Source: Bacteroidetes bacterium QS_8_68_28 (GTDB lineage: Bacteria > Bacteroidota > Rhodothermia > Rhodothermales > Salinibacteraceae). From it: a stretch of 39,805 nt of DNA. Below are positions 24,389 to 33,025 of this stretch, one piece after another (position 1 is the stretch's first letter; the number at the start of each line of letters is the position of its first letter). The position numbers and the translations under genes are program-made. The notes beneath the pieces are model-generated. The model ran no database searches. It was not told the origin of the DNA and saw only the letters and a program-made list of their open reading frames with translations. The stretch lies in assembly GCA_003022485.1 (NCBI GenBank), contig PXTS01000044.1, positions 1 to 39,805 of the forward strand, written 5' to 3'.

Positions 24389-25648
24389 GTGGACCAGCCC
24401 GCCCCCCCCCTCGCGGACGACCCGAACGCAGCAAGCGATCCGGCCGGAACGACGGAAACCGCACCGGAACGACTACAACGGGCGCTCAGCCGGCACTTCG
24501 AGACAGGCCCCTCGCCCAACTCGAGCGACGAGCGCGCGTCCTGCGTCGTCGCCCAGGCGCCGGGACGAGTGAACTTGTTGGGCGGCCACACCGACTACTC
24601 CGGCGGCTTCGTGCTCCCGACCACCATCGACCGCGCGGTCTACGTGGCCCTGCGCGCAAGTGGAGATGAGACCGTGCGGCTCCGATCCGTCGACTTCGAC
24701 GAAGACGCCACGTTCTCTCTCGAGGCGGAGACGGCGATAGAGGAGCTCCCGACCTGGGCGCGCTACGTGGCCGGCGTGACGGCCGAGCTTCGCCGCCGCG
24801 GATACGCGCCGGAGGGCTTCGAAGCCCTCATCGCAGGCAACGTACCTCTGGGGGCAGGCCTGAGCTCCTCGGCGGCACTGGAGGTGGCCACGGCTGTAGG
24901 GCTCGGCGAGCTCTTTTCGCTCGGGCTCGGAGCCGTCGAGACCGCCCGGCTTTGCCAGCGCGCTGAGCAGGAGCACGTTGGCGTCGAGTGCGGCATCATG
25001 GACCAGTTCTCTTCGCACCTCGGGCGGGCCGGCCATGCCCTCTTCCTCGACTGCCGCTCGCTGGAGCACCGGCATGTCCCCCTCCCGCTGGCGGAAGACG
25101 TCTGCCTCGTCGTCGCCGACAGCGGCGTGCGCCGCGAGCTCGCCTCCTCAAAGTACAACGAGCGGCGCCGCGAGTGCGAGGAGGCCGCGCGCTTTTTCGC
25201 CCAGTTCGACGCATCTATCGAATCGTTACGCGACGTGCCCGAGGCGCTCATCGAGAAGCAGGGGACCGAGCTGGACGACACGTTACGCCGGCGCGCGCGG
25301 CACGTGGTGAGCGAGAACGAGCGTGTGGAGCGCGGGGCCACGCTCCTCGCAGACGGAGACCTCGAGGCCTTCGGTCAGCTCATGAACGCCTCCCATGCCA
25401 GCCTCGCCTCAGGCTACGAGGTCAGCTGCGCAGAGCTGGACGCACTGGTGGAGATCGCGCAGTCCGTCGAGGGCGTGCTGGGCACGCGCATGACGGGCGC
25501 AGGCTTCGGCGGCTGCACAGTCACGCTGGTCCGGCGCGATGCGACCGAGCACCTGCGGCGCGCAATGGAGGCGCGCTACCGCGAGCGCTTCGCGCCCGAC
25601 CTGGAAACCTACGTCGTTGAGCGCAATCTCAAAGCTGGACTTTTGTAG
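24389..25648 (+). CDS. galK: Galactokinase (GHMP kinase family)
   Basis: A 419-residue protein with the three galactokinase motifs: APGRVNLLGGHTDYSGG (57-73), PLGAGLSSSAALE (about 153-165) and MTGAGFGGCTVTL near the C-terminus. CGIMDQFSS (201-209) contains the catalytic base D205, and GRV the Arg that helps phosphoryl transfer. It makes galactose-1-phosphate from galactose and ATP. The usual Glu of GEHTDY is replaced by Gly. The start is a GTG at 24389; no ATG lies near, and the frame upstream overlaps the symporter antisense to its own codons. It follows the symporter by 107 bases. About 45 N-terminal residues are Pro/Ala-rich and outside the conserved fold. Confidence 0.92.
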   Translation: MDQPAPPLADDPNAASDPAGTTETAPERLQRALSRHFETGPSPNSSDERASCVVAQAPGRVNLLGGHTDYSGGFVLPTTIDRAVYVALRASGDETVRLRSVDFDEDATFSLEAETAIEELPTWARYVAGVTAELRRRGYAPEGFEALIAGNVPLGAGLSSSAALEVATAVGLGELFSLGLGAVETARLCQRAEQEHVGVECGIMDQFSSHLGRAGHALFLDCRSLEHRHVPLPLAEDVCLVVADSGVRRELASSKYNERRRECEEAARFFAQFDASIESLRDVPEALIEKQGTELDDTLRRRARHVVSENERVERGATLLADGDLEAFGQLMNASHASLASGYEVSCAELDALVEIAQSVEGVLGTRMTGAGFGGCTVTLVRRDATEHLRRAMEARYRERFAPDLETYVVERNLKAGLL

Positions 25649-25934
25649 CGCCCTAAAGGCGGAGGGCACGTCTTGACGCGAAAGCGCTTGCGAGGCCGCC
25701 CAGGCATGTGACTTCGCTATCCGGCCCAACACACGTACCCCGCCCGGCGGATCTGACAGCGAATCTGCGTAACTCATCGGAGAGCAAAGCCTCCTTCGAT
25801 CTCTCCTCGGCGCTACTCGGACTCGACAGGTCGCCTGCATCGGCTTGTTGCATCGAAGGGCCGCAATCTTCCTGCCTCCTCTTGGCGAAGCGTCTACGCG
25901 ATCCGAAACTCGTCCGTCTACGAAACCCATCCGT
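25649..25934. other. Gap between galK and the receiver-MshEN gene
   Basis: A 286-base convergent gap. No gene is supported. Its right end holds a 17-bp repeat unit that runs into the stop codon of the - strand gene. No clear terminator hairpin is seen. Confidence 0.35.
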
Positions 25935-25950
25935 CTACGAAACTCGTTTG
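25904..25950. repeat. 17-bp repeat, two copies plus a partial third, across a stop codon
   Basis: CGAAACTCGTCCGTCTA (25904-25920) is followed by CGAAACCCATCCGTCTA (25921-25937) and a third partial copy CGAAACTCGTT from 25938. The stop codon of the - strand gene (25935-25937) is the end of the second copy. Confidence 0.85.
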
Positions 25951-27527
25951 ACGACCACCGCTTCCGCCTCGCGCCGCGCCGGGAGCTCTTCGGGGAGTGC
26001 GCGCGGAGGTGCCACGGAGAGGCGAAAGTCAACGCGGCGGCTTTCCGCCCAGTATTCGATCACGTTTCCAGATCGCTTGTCGGCTCGGTGCAGGGAAAGA
26101 ATTTGCCCGACCGCGAAATCAACCATGGTTTCAGCGGAGAGGTGCCCGAGTGTCCGCCGGTGGCGGAGCGTGCGGCCCTGTCGGTGGTAGACGGCAAGCC
26201 GGCCCCCGCTCCCGTTGGTTCCCACCAGGTACACGACGCGAGCGTCGAGCTGCAAGGCCTCGGCGAGAACGCCCCTAAACACCTCGGCCGGAATCAAAGG
26301 CGCGGCTCCTTCGCTCGCGGCCGCCGTCGTCGCCGCCGCGTCCGTCTTACGCTCTCGACTCCGGCCGCGCCCCGAGGAGTTCGGCGGGCGTTCTTTCGAA
26401 GGGGGCCATTCCGTTCGGTGCTCTTCGAGACGCTCCCGGGCCCTTCGGAGCGTCTCTTGGAGGGAAGATGGAACTGAAGAGCGATCTTCAAAAAAGCGAA
26501 TGTCTTTTTCTTGCGGCGTCCTCCCCGCTGACAGGTCCGAACGGAGCCGCTGTACCGCCCGCTCGCGGGCGAGTTGGGGCAGGGCATCGGCGAAGACCTC
26601 TTCGATCCGCTCCTCGGGGGCGTACGCGAGCGTGTGGCTCGCCACCTCGAGGTCCGCCAGCAGGCGTTCCAGCGAAGGGCGCCCCGGATCATGCGAGGCG
26701 AATGCCCAGCGCAGCGTTCCCTTCTCTTTCTCGTACGCGGTGCGCACCGGGACCACGTTCAGATCGACCATGCGCGCCCACTGCTCGAGCGTGAAGCGGC
26801 TTCGGCGTTTGCGGATTAAGGTCCTGACGCTGTGCATGTTAAAGTCCACCGAGTCGAACTCGTAGACCTTGGCGGCCCGTGCGTAGACGGCTTCGCGATC
26901 CACCTCCGGCATCCGCGCGACGGTGCGCCAGAGCGCGCCGGGCATGCCTGCCTTCTTCCAGCGGCGCCGGGCGGCGCCCACCTGTCCGGCGGTCACGATC
27001 TGGTCGAAAAGGAGCATCGTCGCTACGCGGTCACGCAGATCCAGCGCCGAGAAGGAGTCTTGTTCTTGCTGCTGCGATCCCCGCCGTCCGTTCAGCGATG
27101 CCAGAGCGCGGGATCGCTCGCGCAAGAGCGCGCGCACGCGTCTCAGAAGCATGCTCGGGGGGAGCGGCCGGCTCACCACCTCGTCGGCGATCTCGAAGAT
27201 CCGCTCGCTCGCCGGTTGGTTGTGTTGTTTAGAAAGAACGAGAAGGCAGGGCAGGTAGCCTCTCGCCTCTTCTCTGAGGGCGCGCAGGGCATCCCGGTGC
27301 TGGTGAAGGGAGGGGCCGTCGATCAGCGCGAGGTCTACGTCTTTCGGCCAGGCGCTCGCGTGCCGGCCGCCCGCGACGTCATACTGCTTGCTTAGTTCAC
27401 GCCGAATCCGGCGCCGGTTGCCTGTCCCTTCGAAGAGAAGAAGGATCTGCTCTTGAGAATCGTTCGGATCCTCCTTTTCAGAGAGCATCTCTCCCAGAAG
27501 AAGCTCGCGCGCTGCCGCAGATTTCAT
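25935..27527 (-). CDS. Receiver-like + MshEN + GspE/PilB N2-domain protein lacking the ATPase core
   Basis: A 530-residue protein. Residues 25-145 form a degenerate receiver: the phosphorylatable Asp is present (LALIDGPS, D70) but the acidic pair is reduced to FEG and the conserved Lys is Arg (SRP, R120). Residues about 165-315 match MshEN, the N-terminal domain of GspE/PilB/MshE ATPases (MLLFDQIVTAGQVG, LNVVPVRTAYEKEKG, WAFASHDPGRPSLERLL), some of which bind c-di-GMP. After a charged linker, residues about 410-530 align with the N2 domain preceding the ATPase core, ending VDFRLSVAPP and AEAVVVKRVS just where the Walker A domain would start. ATG 27527 is chosen before the receiver. It follows the KaiC gene by 109 bases. 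Confidence 0.7.
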   Translation of the reverse strand: MKSAAARELLLGEMLSEKEDPNDSQEQILLLFEGTGNRRRIRRELSKQYDVAGGRHASAWPKDVDLALIDGPSLHQHRDALRALREEARGYLPCLLVLSKQHNQPASERIFEIADEVVSRPLPPSMLLRRVRALLRERSRALASLNGRRGSQQQEQDSFSALDLRDRVATMLLFDQIVTAGQVGAARRRWKKAGMPGALWRTVARMPEVDREAVYARAAKVYEFDSVDFNMHSVRTLIRKRRSRFTLEQWARMVDLNVVPVRTAYEKEKGTLRWAFASHDPGRPSLERLLADLEVASHTLAYAPEERIEEVFADALPQLARERAVQRLRSDLSAGRTPQEKDIRFFEDRSSVPSSLQETLRRARERLEEHRTEWPPSKERPPNSSGRGRSRERKTDAAATTAAASEGAAPLIPAEVFRGVLAEALQLDARVVYLVGTNGSGGRLAVYHRQGRTLRHRRTLGHLSAETMVDFAVGQILSLHRADKRSGNVIEYWAESRRVDFRLSVAPPRALPEELPARREAEAVVVKRVS

Positions 27528-27636
27528 AGGCCAAGCGTGCCGGCCGAGGGGCAAAATCACATACGATAAGCCGTGCTCCCTACCCACTGCGCGGCCGTTG
27601 AAGAAGCCAGGACCGCTCCCCTCGAAGGGCGTCTTT

Positions 27637-29157
27637 TCAGGGGAGGGAACTCGGCGGTGCGTCCTCCACAAATTCGGGCGTGCCCTGCAAGATGCCGCGA
27701 AGCTCGGTGAGCGGCTCGCCCACTTTGAGGCCGTACTGCGTGATGGCAAACTCACGCAAAGTGTTCTCGAAATCGCCCGCCCGTTTTTTGAGCACGCCGA
27801 TGGCTTTTCGCAGTTCGCCTTTCATTTCGAGGTAGCGCAGAAAGACGATGTTGTCAGCGACGTAGCTGAGCGCCGACGCGGTGGGCGTGAAATCGCCGGT
27901 GACGGAAGACACTTCGTCGGTGAAAAACACAGTCACGTTCTTGTTCACGAGGTACTTCGTGAGCGCTTGCAGGCGCCTGGCAAACGCCGACTTCCGCATG
28001 AAGTTTTGCAGGCCCGTGAGGCTGTCGATCATAATGACACCTGCCTCGCGCTCTTCGACTTCGCGGCGCACCCTCTGCGAAAAGCGGTCGATAGAGAAAT
28101 TCCACGGGCGCACGGTGCGAAGCGCCAGCGTGTCTCGCTCGACCATTTCCTGGATCGGAATGTTGATCGCCTCGCAGCGGTGAATCATCGTCTCCGGTTC
28201 TTCCTCGAGGTTGAACACGACCGAACGCTCTCCTCGTCCGGCGGCCTCTTTGACGAATTGAAGTCCGAGGGTCGTCTTCCCGACCCCCGCCGGCCCGCTG
28301 ACGATGGACGTCGTCCCCCGCTCGATCCCTCCGTTGAGCAACTGGTCCATCTCCGGCACGCCCGTAGAGACCGTCTCCCCGGTGAACTGCCGCGCCTCCA
28401 TGTCGGGGGCGAGCCTCGGATGCACTGTGATGCCTGTCGCGGAGATGGTAAAGCCGTGGGGCCCCTGCTTCGCGCTTCCCCCTCGAAATTTGGGCACGGT
28501 AATGAGGCGCCCGTTCTCCCCTTGACGTAGCTCTAAGATACCGTCGCTGAGAAACTGAAGGTCGTGGTCGGGCGCCTCGGGGCTGCTTTCGGAGGTGAAG
28601 AGCACGGTGGCGCCTTGCTCGGTGAGAAACCGCACGAACGAGAGCACCTGCTTGCGAAACTGCTCCGGGCTGGCCGCCAGGTAGCGAAACTGCGTCATCG
28701 AGTCGACGAACACGCGCGCAGGTCGGGTCTCCTCGACGCGTTCGACGATGGCCTCCATCGCAGGCTCGCGTTCGACCTCCGAGGGCGAGAAGATGTCGTA
28801 GGTGTCGGCTTCTTGGAAAAAGTCGGCCTCCGGCGCCAGGTTCAGAAACGACACCGGCTCCAGGTTGAAGCCGAGGCGGGCGGCGTGAGCCCGCACCTGC
28901 TCCCCCGGCTCGCCGAGGGTGATGAAGAGAGCTTCGCTCGCTGTGTCGGCGGTCAGGAAATGCGCGCCGAGAATCGTCTTGCCCGCGCCCGGCCCCCCGC
29001 GCAGCAGGTACGCCCGCTCCGGTTCCACTCCCCCGCCGAGCACTTCGTCCAGGCCGGCAATGCCGGTGCTGAGGCGCTCAGGAGGCGTCGAAGCGTCGGA
29101 AGAGGTGGGCGCGCCGGGGGCCGCAGCAGGAGCCGGGGAGGCGTTCGTCGAAGGCAT
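27637..29157 (-). CDS. KaiC-family double RecA ATPase
   Basis: A 506-residue protein with two RecA-like domains. Walker A motifs are GGPGAGKT (54-61) and SGPAGVGKTT (287-296); Walker B motifs are VFVDS (149-153) and VIMIDS (374-379). The second domain has the EE pair (NLEEEP, E318-E319). The C-terminus AIGVLKKRAGDFENTLREF and GILQGTPEF closely resembles cyanobacterial KaiC. At positions matching the KaiC phosphosites S431/T432 there are Ser431 and Tyr432. No kaiA or kaiB is in the window. It lies between a hybrid kinase and the receiver-MshEN gene, all in one direction, so a signalling role, perhaps timing or sensing of nucleotide state, is inferred. Confidence 0.88.
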   Translation of the reverse strand: MPSTNASPAPAAAPGAPTSSDASTPPERLSTGIAGLDEVLGGGVEPERAYLLRGGPGAGKTILGAHFLTADTASEALFITLGEPGEQVRAHAARLGFNLEPVSFLNLAPEADFFQEADTYDIFSPSEVEREPAMEAIVERVEETRPARVFVDSMTQFRYLAASPEQFRKQVLSFVRFLTEQGATVLFTSESSPEAPDHDLQFLSDGILELRQGENGRLITVPKFRGGSAKQGPHGFTISATGITVHPRLAPDMEARQFTGETVSTGVPEMDQLLNGGIERGTTSIVSGPAGVGKTTLGLQFVKEAAGRGERSVVFNLEEEPETMIHRCEAINIPIQEMVERDTLALRTVRPWNFSIDRFSQRVRREVEEREAGVIMIDSLTGLQNFMRKSAFARRLQALTKYLVNKNVTVFFTDEVSSVTGDFTPTASALSYVADNIVFLRYLEMKGELRKAIGVLKKRAGDFENTLREFAITQYGLKVGEPLTELRGILQGTPEFVEDAPPSSLP

Positions 29158-29172
29158 GGAGGGCGGGGCCTG

Positions 29173-29253
29173 TCAGTGAATCAGTGCTCAGTGAAGCCGT
29201 GTTTGCGTCGTTCGAGGTGGTAGACGAGATGGCAAGAGCGGATGGCAAGAGCG
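29173..29253. repeat. Two clusters of short tandem repeats upstream of kaiC
   Basis: TCAGTGAA/TCAGTGC/TCAGTGAA (29173-29195) is a three-copy repeat of 7-8 bases starting 16 bases before the KaiC start codon. GATGGCAAGAGCG occurs twice without mismatch at 29228-29240 and 29241-29253. They occupy the KaiC leader region. Confidence 0.85.
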
Positions 29254-29327
29254 GTTCGCGTGCAGGGAGCGCGGCCTGCGGCGCGAGGGGGAATGAGACG
29301 GCTGCCGAGAGCGCGCTTCCATTGCTT

Positions 29328-32300
29328 TCACGTTTCGGCCGTGCCGAGTTCGGCCGTGCCGAGCACCTCTCGGGTCGCCTCGAGCAGGTCGTCCTTCGAG
29401 AAGGGTTTGCCGAGGTGGCCGTCGAACCCGGCCTCGCGGTAGCGCTCCGCGTCGCCTCCCGTCGCATGGGCGGTAAACGCCACTGCCGGGACGCCCGCCG
29501 TCGGCGCGCCGGGCCCCTCGCGCAGCCGCCCGAGCAGTTCGATCCCATCTTCGGGGGCGCTCAGGCTGATATCGATGAGCATCAGGTCCAACGGCGCGCC
29601 GTCGGCCTCACTCCCAGTCCGGCCCTCGGCCAACGCGAGCGCCTCCTCGGCCCCCGCCGCGCTCTCCACGTCGCAATGCCCCCGGAGCATATGTTCGACC
29701 AATGCCCGCGTGTTGGCGTTGTCCTCGACGAGAAGAACTCGGGGCTGCGCGGGGCCTGCTTCCTCCCCGCCGCTGGACCGGTCCGCGTCCGGCGGCTCCG
29801 CTCCGGCAGTAGCCTCTCCGGCAGTAACCTCTTCGCCTGCCGGCCCCACAGGAGGGAACCGCATCGTGAACGTCGTCCCTTCGCCTTTCTCAGACTCCAC
29901 GTCGATGGTCCCGTCCATCTGCTCGACGAGGCGTTTGGCGATGGCCAGTCCCAGCCCGGCGCCCTCGTGCGAGCGCGTCAGCCCCTTCGACTCCTGCTCG
30001 AAGTCTGCAAAGAGGCCGCCGCCGCCTTCGAGGAAGTCGTCCCCGATCCCGGAGCCGGTGTCCTCGACCTCGACCCGTACTTCCTGCTCTCCCTGCTCAA
30101 CGCGTACGGTCACGTGGCCCTCCTCGGTAAACTTGATCGCGTTGCCGATCAGGTTGTCCAAGACGCGCCCGAAGGCCCCTTCGCTCAAAGCGGCGCGCGC
30201 GTCTTTCCCCTCGGGCGGAATCTGCACGCGCAGCGCGAGGCCCTTCTCCTCGGCCGCCGGGCGGTGCACTTCGGCGGCGGCGCGCACCTGCGCAGCCACG
30301 TCGGTCGGCGCGGTGGTCATCTCGGCCCGGCCCGTGCCGCCGCCGCCCTCCAGCTTCGCGAGCTCGAGGATCGAGTCGAGCGTCTTTTGCAGACGCTGCC
30401 CGCTCGCAACGATGCGCCCGGCGAACTCCTGCTGCTCGCCTTCGCTCTCCTCTCCGAGCACGTCCGCAAAGCCGATAATCGAGGCCAGCGGCGTGCGCAG
30501 CTCGTGGCTCATGTTGTTCAGAAACGAGGTCTTCGCTTCCAACAACTCCTCGGCGCGCTCGCGCGCCTCCCGCTCCGCCTCGAGCTCGACGCTGTCGCTC
30601 ACGTCGCGGGAGCTGACCAAGATGCCCTCGACGGCCGGGTTGTCCAGCAGGTTGCACCCGGCCGACTCGAGGTGCACCCACGAGCCGTCGGCGTGGCGCG
30701 TGCGAAACTGTACTTTCGTCGACTCGCCGGGGGGCGCCTGAATGATCGCTCGAAACGCCGCGCGCACGCGCTCCCGGTCGCCGGGGTGTATGCGCTCGAA
30801 AGAATTGGTGCCCTCGACGTCCGCCGGGGCGCGGCCGAGCACGCGCTTCGCGGAGGGGCTGGTCCGGCGGACCGTGCCGTCTTTTTCAAGGATGGTGATG
30901 ATGTCGGACGTGTTTTCGAAAAGCGCGCGGTGGTGCTCCTCGCTTTCCCGAAGCCGCTCTTCGGTCTCTTTGCGCGCGGTGACGTCCTGCACGATGCCGA
31001 CGATCTGAACGACCTCGCCGCCGTCCTCCTCGCTACGTACCGGGAACGCCCGGTCTCGAACCCACCGGATTTCTCCATCCGGGCGCACGACCCGAAACTC
31101 TTCGTCGTAGTCGCCCTGCGCCTGGTCGGTCAGGGCCGCTTCGCGGACGCGGTCGCGGTCCTCGGGATGGATCGCCTCGATCCACAAACGCGGTGACTCG
31201 TAGAGCTCCTCGCACCGGCGCCCCCAGATCTCCTCGAAGGCCGGGCTGATATAGCACATCTCCCGTTTTTGCGGGTCGGTGACCCAGAATACCTCCGTGA
31301 CCGTCTCGGCGATAAGCTGCAAGCGCTCCCGGTTCTCCCGGAGGGCCTCCTGGGCCTGCTTGCGCTCGCTGATGTCTTCGAAGAACACCGAGAGGCCGGT
31401 CTCGAAAGGGTACGCGCGAACCTCGACCCAGACGTCCAGCGGCGGGAAAAAGGTCTCGAGACTGACCGCTTCTCCCTCTGCGACGGCCCGGTGGCACTCC
31501 TCATCGAAGACCGTATCGACGGCCTCCGGGAACTCTTCCCACACGTTTTGCCCCAGCAGCTCCTCGCGCCGCCGCTCAAAGACGCGCTCGGCCGCGTCAT
31601 TGACGTAGGTAACGTTCCAGTCCTCGTCGAGCGCGAAGAACGCGTCGCTCATGCTCTCGAGGAGCTCTTCGATCTGGTCCCGGCTCTCGCGGAGGGCCTG
31701 CTCGGTCTGCTCCCGTTCGAAATAGCCGGCCAGCAGGTCGCTGGTCACGCGCAGGACGTGCGAGTCGCTGCGGTCCCAGTCGCGGCCCGGGCCGGTGTGC
31801 TCGAAGCCGAGGACGCCGTAGAGCGTGCCGTCGCTCCGGGGAATCGGCACGTCCAGCAGTGACGCGATGTCCTGCCGGGCGAGGTAGCGCTGCTCCGCCT
31901 CCGCCTCGGGCGGCAGATCGGAGACCCGGATATGCAGCGGTTCCTCAACTTGCCGGAGCTGCTCGAACCACCACGGAAACGCCTCGGGAGAAAGGGTTTC
32001 TTTGCGTTGGGTAGTCCTTGGCCCGGAGGACTCCTGATGCGAAGCAACCCACTCGTGCGTTCGGGCCAGCGGCCCGTCGGCGCCGGGGCGCTCGAGAAGG
32101 TACGTACGGTCGGCTTCGACGGCCTCGCCCAGCAGCGCGAGCACCGCGTCGAGGTCGGCGTCCCCAGAGAGTAGCTCGGAAGATACGCGGGCCACCGTTT
32201 CTTCCAAGCGCGCGCGGCGCTGCTCCATTTCGCTCATCACCATCGCGGCGAAGTCCTCGAGGCGCGTCTTCTCCTCGTCGCTAAAGCCGCGCGGCTTCCG

Positions 32301-32804
32301 GTCCAAGACGCACAGCGTGCCGATTGCGTGGCCCCCCTCCGGCGTGACCAGCGGCGCGCCGGCGTAGAAGCGCACGTGCTCCTCGCCGGTCACGAGCGGG
32401 TTGCCGGAGAAGCGTTCGTCTGCAGTCGCGTCCTCCACGACCATCGGCTCCTGGGACGCGATGGCGTGGCGGCAGAACGAGATCTCCCGGTCGAGCTCCC
32501 GGTGATCGGTGCCGTAGCACGACTTGGACCACTGCCGCTCCTCATCCACGAGTGCTACGAGCGCGATGGGCACGTCGAAGCAGTCGGCCGCCAAGCGCGT
32601 GATGCGGTCGAATGCTTCCTCTGGCGGGGTGTCCAAGACGCCGTAGCGCCGGAGCGCGTCGAGGCGCTCCTGTTCCTCCGAGGCCTCGGTCCCTTCGGAG
32701 GGCGCGTCGCTCCCCCGGCGATCCTGCCTCCCATTGAGGCGGGGCCGAGCGGGGCTTTCCTTCGAGTCGGGTAACTTCTTCACGATACTAATTTGAGGCG
32801 TCAA
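29328..32804 (-). CDS. Hybrid sensor histidine kinase: GAF-GAF-PAS-PAS-PAS-HisKA-HATPase-REC
   Basis: A protein of about 1158 residues with no membrane segment, thus cytoplasmic. In order: GAF (about 47-198), second GAF (about 205-362), PAS (about 378-482), PAS (about 492-612, with IHPEDR), PAS (about 622-740), HisKA with MSHELRTPLASIIGF (H767), HATPase with NLIGNAIKFTEEG, DTGSGIG and GAGLGLAIAKRLVEQMDG, then a receiver (about 1022-1148) with D1078 in LMLIDIS and K1133 in GKPFS. GAF and PAS domains may bind small ligands or haem/flavin; the signal is unknown. The start is a TTG at 32804 or a GTG at 32783; no ATG is near. Repeats lie in the linker before the receiver and at the 3' end. Confidence 0.9.
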   Translation of the reverse strand: MTPQISIVKKLPDSKESPARPRLNGRQDRRGSDAPSEGTEASEEQERLDALRRYGVLDTPPEEAFDRITRLAADCFDVPIALVALVDEERQWSKSCYGTDHRELDREISFCRHAIASQEPMVVEDATADERFSGNPLVTGEEHVRFYAGAPLVTPEGGHAIGTLCVLDRKPRGFSDEEKTRLEDFAAMVMSEMEQRRARLEETVARVSSELLSGDADLDAVLALLGEAVEADRTYLLERPGADGPLARTHEWVASHQESSGPRTTQRKETLSPEAFPWWFEQLRQVEEPLHIRVSDLPPEAEAEQRYLARQDIASLLDVPIPRSDGTLYGVLGFEHTGPGRDWDRSDSHVLRVTSDLLAGYFEREQTEQALRESRDQIEELLESMSDAFFALDEDWNVTYVNDAAERVFERRREELLGQNVWEEFPEAVDTVFDEECHRAVAEGEAVSLETFFPPLDVWVEVRAYPFETGLSVFFEDISERKQAQEALRENRERLQLIAETVTEVFWVTDPQKREMCYISPAFEEIWGRRCEELYESPRLWIEAIHPEDRDRVREAALTDQAQGDYDEEFRVVRPDGEIRWVRDRAFPVRSEEDGGEVVQIVGIVQDVTARKETEERLRESEEHHRALFENTSDIITILEKDGTVRRTSPSAKRVLGRAPADVEGTNSFERIHPGDRERVRAAFRAIIQAPPGESTKVQFRTRHADGSWVHLESAGCNLLDNPAVEGILVSSRDVSDSVELEAEREARERAEELLEAKTSFLNNMSHELRTPLASIIGFADVLGEESEGEQQEFAGRIVASGQRLQKTLDSILELAKLEGGGGTGRAEMTTAPTDVAAQVRAAAEVHRPAAEEKGLALRVQIPPEGKDARAALSEGAFGRVLDNLIGNAIKFTEEGHVTVRVEQGEQEVRVEVEDTGSGIGDDFLEGGGGLFADFEQESKGLTRSHEGAGLGLAIAKRLVEQMDGTIDVESEKGEGTTFTMRFPPVGPAGEEVTAGEATAGAEPPDADRSSGGEEAGPAQPRVLLVEDNANTRALVEHMLRGHCDVESAAGAEEALALAEGRTGSEADGAPLDLMLIDISLSAPEDGIELLGRLREGPGAPTAGVPAVAFTAHATGGDAERYREAGFDGHLGKPFSKDDLLEATREVLGTAELGTAET
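29334..29363. repeat. 15-bp perfect tandem duplication at the kinase 3' end
   Basis: TTCGGCCGTGCCGAG occurs at 29334-29348 and 29349-29363. It is in frame, duplicates residues of the last codons (GTAEL-GTAET), and ends three bases before the stop codon. Confidence 0.93.
29802..29831. repeat. 15-bp tandem duplication in the kinase linker
   Basis: TCCGGCAGTAGCCTC (29802-29816) is followed by TCCGGCAGTAACCTC (29817-29831), one mismatch, in frame, in the linker between the ATPase domain and the receiver. Confidence 0.88.
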
Positions 32805-32832
32805 TGTCGCAGCCGAAGCCCGTCAAGCCTCT

Positions 32833-32849
32833 AAAACCTGACAGGTTTT
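32833..32849. repeat. Perfect 17-bp palindrome
   Basis: AAAACCTG-A-CAGGTTTT (32833-32849) is a perfect inverted repeat with a single central base. It lies 29 bases upstream of the kinase start. It could be an operator, or part of a dispersed repeat; it ends in a T-tract on either strand, so a short terminator is another option. Confidence 0.55.
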
Positions 32850-32938
32850 CGCACGCGACGATCACGCGGACCTGAACAGCCATTGCGACATCAATTTCGC
32901 GACGGTATGACAGGCCGCTACGCTTACTTACAGACGTG

Positions 32939-32962
32939 CTTGTAGGAACTCTTGTAGGAACG
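32939..32962. repeat. 12-bp tandem duplication
   Basis: CTTGTAGGAACT (32939-32950) is followed by CTTGTAGGAACG (32951-32962), one mismatch. Confidence 0.85.
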
Positions 32963-33025
32963 AGAGGGCTTTGAGCCGGCTGCAACTACGTCAAAGACAA
33001 TGCCACTCACGCCGCAGTCACGCCC

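Noticed and set aside
22023-24464. 813-codon open frame on the - strand
   Set aside because: It runs antisense through the sodium symporter, has an Arg/His/Pro-rich composition and no domain; it is a product of GC-rich codon use.
29184-31196. 670-codon open frame on the + strand
   Set aside because: It is antisense to the hybrid kinase, which shows all kinase motifs in its own frame.
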